Below are positions 36,892 to 46,143 of a stretch of DNA of 64,000 bases, one piece after another. The notes under the pieces are model-generated. The model was given only the letters and a program-made list of their open reading frames with translations, ran no database searches and was not told the DNA's origin. Origin of the DNA: Stropharia rugosoannulata. Lineage: Eukaryota > Basidiomycota > Agaricomycetes > Agaricales > Strophariaceae. The first letter of the stretch is position 1. The number at the start of each line of letters is the position of its first letter. The position numbers were made by a program, and so were the translations under genes. The stretch covers positions 124,001 to 188,000 of the forward strand of contig JANCIK010000004.1 in the NCBI GenBank assembly GCA_028532985.1, given 5' to 3'.

Positions 36892-36904
36892 GGTTATGAG
36901 CCCT
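36892..36904 (+). promoter_or_regulatory. Primer-binding site, initiator-tRNA-Met internal type
   Basis: GGTTATGAGCCC follows the 5' LTR with no gap. It closely resembles the primer site of Drosophila copia (GGTTATGGGCCC), which pairs with the middle of initiator methionine tRNA and not with its 3' end. Half-tRNA priming is inferred from this similarity. Confidence 0.65.
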
Positions 36905-37005
36905 GAAGAGGACATAATCACGTAACATCCAAACGCTTAACTATTCTTATCAAACTCACATCTTAACATCGTCACGCACTCTATTCTTATCTCAACTCCC
37001 ACATA

Positions 37006-38502
37006 ATGTCAGAAGAACAATCTTTTGGAAACTACCGTATGGAATTACTGAAGGCCCACAATTGGATGCCATGGAAGCGCCGCATGCTCGCAATACTGGT
37101 GGACCTTGGACTGGACAAATATATCGAAGAAGGTGCAGAATGTCCAGGATCAGCTATAACCGGAGCGCCGACAGCCGCAGAAAAGGCTGAACAAATAGCG
37201 TGGAACAAAGGGGATGCAAAGGCACGATGCCGAATAGAGCTAGCAATCAGTGATGCCGAAATGGTTCATGTCATGGGAGCAACCACGGCTAGGGAGATGT
37301 GGGAACAACTGTGTGTTGTAAAGGAATCGAAGGGCCGTCTCGGACTATTGGCCACACGGCGTGCACTATTCAGGGCCGCGGCAGACGAAGGATGCGATAT
37401 GGCAGAACATATTGCAAAACTACGGCAACTACAGGAAGAGCTGCATATTCTCGGCAGCAAGGTCACAGATGAGGATTTTGTTATGATTCTTCTTACTTCA
37501 CTTCCGGAGTCATGGGAAAATTATGCCTCATCATTTCTTGGTTCCAGTGGGAACAAACCAACCCTAAAATCACAAGAATTAGTTGCTGTTTTACTCGAAG
37601 AATCACGCCGCAGGAAGGAGCGTGGAGGCGAGTCTGCATCAGGAATATCACTACAAGCACGTGGAAATTCAGGCCGTGGGAACCCAGGCAGCAAGAAGGA
37701 CAGCTCCGACAAGGAGTGTTATAATTGTCACAAGAAGGGACATATCTCGAAGGACTGCTGGGCCAAAGGGGGCGGACGCGAAGGCCAGGGACCGAAAGGA
37801 CGGAAAGGGCCGCATAGAGCGGGTAGATCACATCAAGCACGAGAGGATATTAATAGTACGCTTAATGAAGAAGTTGCGTACATGGCACACTCCGCAGGAA
37901 ATTCAACTGCAATTTCAAAGTATGACTGGATCTTAGACTCAGGAACCACATCACACATATGTCCCATTCGGGAGGCATTCACACAATATGAACAACTCAG
38001 CCATTCAACTATCCGCGGTATTGGGGAAAAACCAGCTCTTGCACGAGGCCGTGGAACTGTCAATGTCAACTTCGACGTAGATGGCAAAATTATTACACAC
38101 TGTCTGTCAAATGTACTTTATGTTCCTGAAGCCGAAAACAGTCTATTGTCTCTCGCTCGCCTAGACGAAAATGGAGGACACGTAACCTTTGGAGGAGGAA
38201 AGTGCATACTCTTCAGCCGCACAAACAAAGTCATAGGAAATGGAGCCAAACATGGGCGCTTATACTTGCTAAATGCACGTGCACAAATCATCTCACAGGA
38301 ACGTGCAAATGTCGCCACAACACAGAAACTCAGCTGGGCACAATGGCATCGAAAATATGGCCACATTAACATTCAATCACTACAAAAACTTAATAGGGAT
38401 AATCTTGTGAATGGAATGTCAGTAGACGAGACATCCATACCCCCTCGATCATGTGAAGCATGTATTCAAGCCAAACAGACCCGCAAGAAATATCCTACTG
38501 AA
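37006..38502 (+). CDS. Copia Gag-protease-integrase (5' part of polyprotein, interrupted)
   Basis: Start ATG 37006 (MSEEQSFGNYRMELL). Gag with a UBN2/copia-type capsid region, then the zinc knuckle CYNCHKKGHISKDC (C-x2-C-x4-H-x4-C), a basic spacer, the aspartic protease site WILDSGTTSHIC, and the pre-integrase zinc region HRKYGH...CEACIQAK. The frame is open up to the insertion point of the nested element after KKYPTE; the residues that follow in frame, up to the stop at 38541, belong to the inner LTR. Removing the insert and one copy of its target duplication rejoins the frame directly to integrase at 40283. Confidence 0.92.
38498..38502 (+). repeat. Inner element target-site duplication, left (CTGAA)
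   Basis: Repeated at 40278-40282, just right of the inner element. Confidence 0.92.
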
Positions 38503-38805
38503 TGTTGGAATAAGCGTGTCTCTGTCGCCTACTCGGGTTGAACAGTGACCCTCGCAAACGCGCGAGGTCTGTACTATCGTTAAACGCTATATAAATACAT
38601 GAGGAGTTGACTATATACAGTAAAGAAAGTAAGAGTTTTAGGTACAGGACAAAAGGAATATAATCAATAGGGAAAGGCTGGTTGTGGCAAAGACAGTCGA
38701 TGAAATAGAAGCTATGTACATAATGTGCAAGATAAAATTATATATCATGTTGACACGACGTGGTGCGCTTGAATGACGGCGCCCGAATGCGGTAATATTT
38801 CAACA
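38503..38805 (-). repeat. Inner element LTR (303 bp, 3' LTR in its own orientation)
   Basis: Plus strand begins TGTTGGAATAAG and ends ATATTTCAACA. By eye it is identical to 39975-40277. Confidence 0.93.
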
Positions 38806-38910
38806 CACCCCCGCAAGCGCAACACGGAGAGCCAACGCAGAGCTCATAGTTCAAGAAAACCAAAAAAATATCCAAGATTAAAAGGAACAAATTTTCACAA
38901 CATACCAAGT

Positions 38911-38953
38911 TCCAAGAAAATGTGCAGTGCGCACCCCCGGAATCTGTTAAGAG
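38911..38953 (-). pseudogene. Protease stub downstream of inner Gag
   Basis: In another frame, just after the Gag stop, the minus strand reads LLTDSGGAHCTF. This resembles the start of a copia protease active site (LIDSGA-x-x-H). Nothing of protease continues. It points to origin by deletion from a full copia element. Confidence 0.45.
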
Positions 38954-38960
38954 TCCGTCG

Positions 38961-39854
38961 TTACAAAACACAGTCTTCATCAAAGTCGGAGTCGGAGTCG
39001 GACCACGCTGCTGCCGCCGCCGTTTCGGTTTTCTTCGTTTTGCTGCGTTCCCACGCAAGCCGCTCCGGGCATTCTGACTTGTAATGGCCCTTCTTTTCGC
39101 AAAAGAAGCAAGTAACATCAGGAGTGGGGCGGGCTGCGGCGGGCGGACGTTTGGTTGCTCGATTTCCTCTCCCAGTTGCAACGGCCAATACTTCGTCTCG
39201 AGGCTCCTCAGATGCAGTACTAGCGGTGTCGGAAAGTTGCCGCACTTCCTCATTAAGCAAGCGTGCGATTACGTGAGCAAGTGTCAACTGATCAGTGGGG
39301 GTAGAGTCGAAATTGATGATAACGGGGTCATAGCTCGGGGGAAGACCCATGGTAAGTGCGAGAATTTTGTCTTGCTCGCTGACAAAAATCCCAGCTTGCT
39401 CCAAACGAAATCCGAGAGACTGAATAGTGCCAATCCACGCCTGCATCGTCTCAGAGTCGGCCTTCTTCAATGTCAAGAATTTTCGGCGTAATGCCAAGCT
39501 CGTCGCAAATCCCGCGGCCCGGTGAACCTTCTCCAGGGTCATCCAAATCACGTGCGGATCGTCCAATCGTAAACAGTGAGATAACTGGCCATCTTCGAGG
39601 CGCAAGATAATCTCAGCTCGTGCTTCATTCTTCTTCGTCCTCGTACGCGCCTTCAACGCGGTGTCCAGCTCCGTCGCCAGTGTTCCTGCATCCTTTTCCT
39701 TCCCCTCGGCCGTATGGGTATCGATCGCCGGCTGGATAATCTCCCACAGTCCGGCACGGACAAGGACGGCCTCCATCCGCAAAGCCCATTCAGCGTAGTT
39801 GGAATCGTTGAGTCGCTGGAAACGGGTGGCGTCGGCGATCGTGACAGTAGTCAT
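38961..39854 (-). CDS. Copia-type Gag polyprotein of the inner element
   Basis: 297 residues, starting MTTVTIADATRFQRL at 39854. The N-terminal DSNYAEWALRMEAVL block and the following helical region are of the UBN2/copia Gag class, and a single zinc knuckle CFFCEKKGHYKSEC (C-x2-C-x4-H-x4-C) lies near residue 258. The acidic tail ends SDSDFDEDCVL before the stop. The frame is fully open, which is notable for an element lacking all pol functions: it suggests that Gag itself is kept. The sequence differs clearly from the Gag of the host copia, so the two are different families. Confidence 0.9.
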   Translation of the reverse strand: MTTVTIADATRFQRLNDSNYAEWALRMEAVLVRAGLWEIIQPAIDTHTAEGKEKDAGTLATELDTALKARTRTKKNEARAEIILRLEDGQLSHCLRLDDPHVIWMTLEKVHRAAGFATSLALRRKFLTLKKADSETMQAWIGTIQSLGFRLEQAGIFVSEQDKILALTMGLPPSYDPVIINFDSTPTDQLTLAHVIARLLNEEVRQLSDTASTASEEPRDEVLAVATGRGNRATKRPPAAARPTPDVTCFFCEKKGHYKSECPERLAWERSKTKKTETAAAAAWSDSDSDFDEDCVL

Positions 39855-39974
39855 AGCCAGATATCAGATAGGGATGTTGTCGACAGTTAATAAGACCAAT
39901 GATGAGAGCGTCAGTCACTGGAATGGCACGAAAGCGAACACAAGAGAGCAAACAGAGGGTATGATGCGCGTTTG

Positions 39975-40277
39975 TGTTGGAATAAGCGTGTCTCTGTCGC
40001 CTACTCGGGTTGAACAGTGACCCTCGCAAACGCGCGAGGTCTGTACTATCGTTAAACGCTATATAAATACATGAGGAGTTGACTATATACAGTAAAGAAA
40101 GTAAGAGTTTTAGGTACAGGACAAAAGGAATATAATCAATAGGGAAAGGCTGGTTGTGGCAAAGACAGTCGATGAAATAGAAGCTATGTACATAATGTGC
40201 AAGATAAAATTATATATCATGTTGACACGACGTGGTGCGCTTGAATGACGGCGCCCGAATGCGGTAATATTTCAACA
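39975..40277 (-). repeat. Inner element LTR (303 bp, 5' LTR in its own orientation)
   Basis: Same length and sequence, by eye, as 38503-38805; followed by the CTGAA duplication. Confidence 0.93.
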
Positions 40278-43050
40278 CTGAAGCGGAGCATCGCTCTGAC
40301 ACACCTGGGGAGCGCACTATGAGTGATGTGTGGGGACCAATTGGGGTCCGCTCTATTGGAGGATTTTATTATTACATCACATTTATGGACGACGCAAAGC
40401 GCTATAACTCTGTATTATTTTTACGGGACAAGACAGAAGCAGCTGACAAGATTGAAGAACATGCAGAACGAGTTAAACAACGATTTGGGGTGTACCCAAA
40501 GTATCTACGCTTCGACAATGGAACAGAATTAATCAATGCTCGGATCAAAACATGGGCGGCTAAACGAGGCATTGAAATAGAAAATACAGCACCTTATTCC
40601 CCTTCACAAAACGGCGTCGCAGAGCGGTACAACCGCACACTTTTGGAGCTTGCACGTGCAATGCTCATCGAAAAAGACCTGCCACTTTATTTATGGGATG
40701 AAGCTGTGGCATATGCAAATTATTTGCGAAATCGTGCACCTACGAGAGCTCTGGAGGGTATGACACCTTACGAGGCATGGCATAAACGAAAACCGGATGT
40801 TTCGCACCTGAGAGAGTTTGGGTGTGATATCTGGGTGCTAGACGAGACCAGGAACTTATCCAAGCTCAAACCTCGCTCGAAATATATGATATTTGTGGGA
40901 TTTAATGAGGGATCAAAGTCTGTGCGTTATTATGACCCTCAGCATCGAAATATTAAATCATCTCGCAATGTGGCATTTAATGAGGACGAAGAACTCAGAG
41001 AAGTTGTGCTTAATGATGCACCACCGAGTTTGCAGGCTGAGGGGAGCCAGGAGTGTTCCAGCCTCGCAAATCGAACCTTCAAATATGCAGAACCCCAGAG
41101 GACCACAAACGATGCATATAAATTATTACAAGTCCCAAAGCCTACCATTCAACCACAACTTCGATACACACCTTCCCCATCGCCGTCTCCAGCCCCAGAA
41201 CTGCACACAAGTCACATAGAGCCAGGGAGGCAAATACAAACGAGCTTCGACGCTCTTCCAGACATCAGGCACCCATAGACTATAAACTAATTGGAAATCC
41301 AGATGCTCGCAAACCCTCTGACCGTCTTACATCTTATACACCACCAGACGTCACGAGACCAACTATATCCTCGCGCAAAAGCTATCTCGGACGAACGCAC
41401 TAATTTGGCACAAGAAGTTATACGAGAAGTGCTGCTGGATGAAGTAGAGTGTGCATACTCTATCAGCGAACCAGATATACCTCGCACAGCTGAAGAAGCA
41501 CTTAATGGACATGAAGCATCACAATGGAAGACTGCTATGGACGACGAATATGATACATTAATTAAAATGGGTACTTGGGAAAAGAATACTTACCCGAAGG
41601 ACGAAGAACAGTTGGATGCAAATGGGTATTTACCAAGAAGCGAGACGAGCACGGAAATATCACCAAGTACAAGGCACGACTTGTTGTCCAAGGTTTCTCT
41701 CAGAAACCAGGCACAGATTACAGTGAAGATGGAACTTTTGCACCAGTCATGCGCTTTGAAACTTTGCGCACACTGCTCGCAATCAGTGCTGTGCACAATC
41801 TACACCTTCGACAATTTGACGTGAAAGGAGCCTATTTAAACGGCTACGTCAACGAGTTAATTTACATGGCTCAACCTCCACACTACGACGACAATTCAGG
41901 ACAAGTTTGTCGACTTATCCGCTCGCTTTACGGACTTAAACAAGCAGGAAATGTGTGGAACCACGAACTCAACAGCGCATTAAATGAAATTGGGTTCACA
42001 CAGCTCAAGACTGATTACTGTTGCTATATTCGACGAAATGGAAATGAATTCACAATTCTACTGGTCTGGGTCGATGATTTTATTGGCATTTCAACAAGCA
42101 CTACGCTTAACGATCTTGTGGAGAAAGAACTGAAATCCAAATTCGATGTAAAATCACTAGGCCAACCCTCTATTCTTTTGGGATTCAAAATACATCAGGA
42201 GGACTGTTTAATCACGCTTTCACAGACTCATTACATCGATAAACTCCTGGAAAAATTTGGAATGTGTGATGCAAATCCTGTGACGACACCAACTGACCCA
42301 AATGTGAAGCTTGACAATGAAGATACACCTGATTATAAGTTAGGCACCCAAGACGACTCTACCACTCGGATCTCGTCAACATTTGCTACGCTTATTGGAT
42401 CCCTAATGTATTTAGCACTGGGAACACGACCAGACATTGCTTACATTGTGAATAAACTTGCACAATTCACAAGCGACCCAAAACCGAAGCACTGGAGTGC
42501 CATCAAGCGTGTATTTCGTTATCTCAAAGGTACACGAACTCAAAAGCTTACCTATGGTGGATCAGACGACACCTTGTCTGATGAACTGCAATTTTACTGT
42601 GATGCCGACTGGGCTTCTGGACATGACAGGAAATCAATCAGTGGATATGTTGTATGCATTGCAGGGGGAGCCGTTGCTTGGAGCTCAAAGAAACAGGCTA
42701 CAGTTGCTCTCTCAACAGCAGAAGCTGAATATATTGCCACCACACATGTTGCAAAGCAAGTACTGTGGCATCGTTCACTGCTTCGTGAACTAGACTTTCC
42801 CTTCCCTAAAACAACCACTATCTTCTCGGATAATCAATCAGCAATATCTATTGCACATCATCCAGAATTCCATGCTCGCACAAAGCACATCGACATTGCC
42901 TATCATTTCTTAAGGGACTTAGTCGAATGTGGCACTCTAAATATTGTCTACATTAACACTACATATAATTTGGCCGACTTATTTACCAAGGGATTACCAC
43001 GAGTCATACACGAGAACTTTACTCACAGAATTGGTGTCTTGGCCGACTAA
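40278..43050 (+). pseudogene. Copia integrase, reverse transcriptase and RNase H (3' part of pol)
   Basis: Integrase catalytic core: Asp in MSDVWGPI, Asp in LRFDNGTELI, Glu in GVAERYNRTLLE. Then a Pro-rich linker. Reverse transcriptase starts near GCKWVFTKK and carries KARLVVQGF, DVKGAYLNG, LYGLKQAG and the active-site VWVDDFIG. RNase H shows DADWASG, STAEAEYIA and DNQSAI; the frame ends GVLAD* seven bases before the 3' LTR. Between integrase and reverse transcriptase the frame changes near 41273, between 41291 and 41397, and near 41575. Each looks like a one- or two-base indel; the protein is otherwise well preserved. Confidence 0.9.
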
Positions 43051-43057
43051 GGGGGAG
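43049..43057 (+). promoter_or_regulatory. Copia polypurine tract
   Basis: AAGGGGGAG directly before the 3' LTR; primes plus-strand DNA synthesis. Confidence 0.8.
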
Positions 43058-43293
43058 TGTTGGAAATACACATACATAGTAGTCGTCCACTACACACTTC
43101 TAGTTTATTCCATTGTACTCCACAATCTCTTCATCTTTATTCCACTGACTCATATCTTCATTCTGTATTACTCATACACATTCTATGGACAGTTGTAGAT
43201 AGTTCTAGAATACTTAGCTACAGGTATATAAAGGATGTGTAGACGAGTACAATAGCATAGATTTATTCCTTACCACTGCGCCAAATCTTAACA
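43058..43293 (+). repeat. Copia 3' LTR (236 bp)
   Basis: Matches the 5' LTR; followed by the GCACT duplication at 43294-43298. Confidence 0.95.
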
Positions 43294-43342
43294 GCACTTT
43301 ACCTTTACCTTTACAGGCTTGCACTGCCGGTGTCTTTGCGGT

Positions 43343-43462
43343 CTGGCACATGAGTATTCAATATTGGCTGGCACATGGGTATGGTTAGCGCATGGGTATT
43401 CAATAATAACCAACACATGAGTATAGCTGGCACATGAGTATTCAATAATGGCTGGCACAAGT
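43343..43462 (+). repeat. Imperfect minisatellite, unit about 25-30 bp
   Basis: Units of the form TGGCACATGAGTATTCAATA occur about four times, partly truncated. Confidence 0.6.
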
Positions 43463-43539
43463 GAGTCCTAGTGAATATTCTCGGATATCATACTACGATA
43501 CTGAGTACATATTTATCGCATTAGTATAGGATGGCTCGT

Positions 43540-43635
43540 GTGCAATGGTGTGCCCTGCTAGATGGTGGTGTGCCCTGCTCGACGGCCCGGTGTGCGATAC
43601 TAGATGGTGGTGTGCCCCGCTAAACGGTGGTGAGC
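43540..43635 (+). repeat. Imperfect minisatellite, unit about 22 bp
   Basis: GGTGTGCCCTGCTAGATGGT-type units repeated about four times with substitutions. Confidence 0.55.
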
Positions 43636-45359
43636 AATCTGCGATGCTGTGCGGTCTATGCACATACATAGTACGTCCAGGACATTGCCGTATGATTAGG
43701 TTTTTAAGTTCTCGGTTTTCAGTTCTCGGTTTGTGTTACACTATGAGAGGTGGAATGGTTGTCTATCTATCTGATTCAGATCCTTAGGCTTGAGCTTTGT
43801 TGGTGTTTGAACTTGGCTTTGACGCACGGCCGCGACACGCACGGACGTCAGAGAAGTTTATTACTAGTTAGTGCGTTGATGCGTTGATGCGCGGTGCGCG
43901 GTGCGCCACCGGAGGAGGAGGGACCGATGAGGGAATATTTTGTATGGATGTACGTACCAAGTTTCTTACTGGTTGTTTTACTTGGTTGTTCTATTTATTT
44001 ACTTACTTCTCTACTTCTCTACTTACTTCTTTACTTCTTTACTTACTTACCTACTTAGCGAAATGAAGAGATGAAATATTGAACCTGTGCACGATTGTGA
44101 ACCTCGGACTCGGACATGGACTCGGAGACGGACTCGGAGGAGAAGGGTATTAATGTCACATCTTGTAGTATACTGCTCTATACTTGCATGCGTACATGTA
44201 CGGTCGCATGTACGGTCGTGATACAGATGCATTGTTTCGTTCGTTCGTTCGTCCGTTCGTACCATACAGACAGGCAGACACCAGCGACTATAGTACACTT
44301 GATCAGGATGCCCTGAGGGTAGTCATACATACATAGTGGATAGTGATACATGGTGGTTAGTGGAACGGAACGGGAACGGGATGTGATACACGAGCGAGCG
44401 AGTACGTACGGCGTACGACGGGGTACGGACGGACGGACGGTAAGTGCTATCCTCCGCGGTGAGGTGATGGACGTGTGTGATAGTAATAGTAATAGAAATA
44501 GATAAGTAATAAATAAGTAATACTCTAGTATCACATACCTAACTTACTTACCTGCAACCTGCAGCCTGCCAGAGCCTGCCAGAGCGGCGCATGCTGTGCT
44601 GCACTGCATCTGTGCGAGTTGGGGCTGGAACAGGGATTGACCATGGTGATGGACGTTAGGCCGTGCCGGGCGGGGCGGGAGGGGAGGGGGAAGCGAATAA
44701 GGAGGGGACATCACGAGAGTCGAGCGTCGAGCACGGCGGGAGGGGAGGGACTCGGGAGGGGAGGGCGTTGCGAGGGGTACCTACTACAGATACATACAAC
44801 ACATATCACACCCAATTGACAATCGAAATTGATGCGCCTTGATGGACCGCATCTCGCGCGTTTTATAATACATATGATATGATATTATGATATGATATTA
44901 CATGATATAGCAGGTCCCAGTACGTCCCCCGTCTAGTCCGAGCGTCCATCGACCGTCGTTTAGGGTGCATCGTTTAGCGTCCAGTGTGTCCATGTCCACG
45001 GCCATGTCCAGGACGGTGTCCATGGCTGCCGCTGACGCCATCGCGCGGCGGGCTTGCGTGCGTGCGCGCGCGTCGGGCCGCGGGGGCGTTGTGCGGGAGG
45101 ATGTGCGAGGGCGGGGGAGGGAAGGGGAGGGAACGGCGTTGGGCCAATGTAACAGAAGGGGGCGACGAGCATGGGGCGGGGAGCGGGAAGGGAGGGAACG
45201 AGGGAACGAGGGATGGATAGATAGACAGATAGATGGGGCAAGTCCCGATGCGGGCAGAAGACACCTCAGAAGGAAGGGGCTGCGACAACTTGTGCCTGAC
45301 ACCAGGCAGCACCTGATCCAGATACGGCTGATAACGCCACTCGGCCTTTTTTGGGTTCT

Positions 45360-45424
45360 TGTATTTATTTAGTTATTTATTTATTTATTTATATTTTAGT
45401 AAGGGAAATAAATAAATAAATAAA
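45360..45424. repeat. TTTA/AATA tetranucleotide inverted repeat
   Basis: A run of TTTA units is followed, after about 20 bases, by a run of AATA units. The arms are complementary and could form a long AT hairpin. Confidence 0.7.
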
Positions 45425-46143
45425 AGAAGGGGGAAGGCCGGAAAAGGCAAGGCGGCCTGTGATTGTGAAAATTGGGTGGGTATTTGATTGGGAGGGAAGG
45501 ACCCCAGACTGGCTGCTGCTCCTCCGCCCCATGCTGTCCCTCTGACAAGGTCGTCCCATCCCCTCCCCCCCGTCCGTCCGTCCCCTCCCCTCCCGCTATT
45601 CCCAAGCCGTCAACAAGGATAACGCCTGGAGTGAGTCTCTCTGCCTTGGTACAAGTAAGAGACTGACTGACCCCCGCCATAGACCCTCGCGACCCTTGCC
45701 GGCACCTCCCCCTCCGCCCCTCCACCTACACGCATCGCTTGAGCCCTGCTCGCGATTCCCCTACTCTCTCAAAGCTAGTCGGTAACACACACACCGGCCC
45801 AGCAGACCTAACCCCCACCACCACCCCCACCACCACCGACCCCAACAGAGGCTCCGCTGAGCAATCGCGTACCTCACGACCCTCCCCTCACCACTACCCA
45901 CCACACCACACCACACCCAACCGACTCCAACTCGGTCTCGGTCTCGGTCTCGGTCACTTAACACTACTACCACCAAGCCTTATCACCCCGGCACGATAAC
46001 CCACCATACCCGACCCGACCCACCCAACACTCCTTCACTTTCTCTTATCTCACCTACTCACCTCGACTCGACTCGTCCAACACCGGAACGAATATAACTA
46101 ACATAACCATAACATAAACAATAACAAGATAAACGTACACACA

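Larger units (their letters stand above)
38503..40277 (-). mobile_element. Gag-only LTR retroelement nested in copia (TR-GAG-like, 1775 bp)
   Basis: Two direct 303-bp repeats (38503-38805, 39975-40277) bound a 1169-bp interior. The five bases CTGAA flank both ends, so this is a true insertion. The repeats read TGTTG...CAACA on either strand. The only gene is a Gag with zinc knuckle on the minus strand, opposite to the host copia; no integrase, reverse transcriptase or RNase H is present. A purine-rich tract (GCGGGGGTG on the minus strand) abuts the repeat at 38805, fitting a 3' LTR on that side. I could not identify a primer-binding site next to 39975. The layout matches the non-autonomous TR-GAG class known from plants, so mobilisation by another copia's enzymes is inferred. 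Confidence 0.88.
36656..43293 (+). mobile_element. Ty1/copia LTR retrotransposon, with a second LTR element inserted in pol
   Basis: Total 6638 bp, of which 1775 bp are the inserted element and 5 bp its target duplication, leaving about 4.86 kb of copia, a usual size. The two 236-bp LTRs look identical by eye, begin TGTTGG, end TTAACA and are flanked by GCACT on each side. Order of domains is Gag, protease, integrase, reverse transcriptase, RNase H, which defines copia. Identical LTRs argue for recent insertion. The reading frame is nevertheless broken by the nested element and by several small frame changes between integrase and reverse transcriptase. Confidence 0.96.
43294..46143. other. 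Repeat-rich intergenic region upstream of the bHLH gene
   Basis: No gene supported. GC-rich open frames at 44.9-45.4 kb on both strands have no motifs. The last 400 bp are C-rich with CACCAC and CTCGGT runs, probably promoter and 5' untranslated region of the bHLH gene. Confidence 0.45.

Noticed and set aside
44898..45372. Long open frames on both strands in GC-rich DNA
   Set aside because: Several frames are open at once through compositional bias; sequences are Pro/Arg-rich without motifs.
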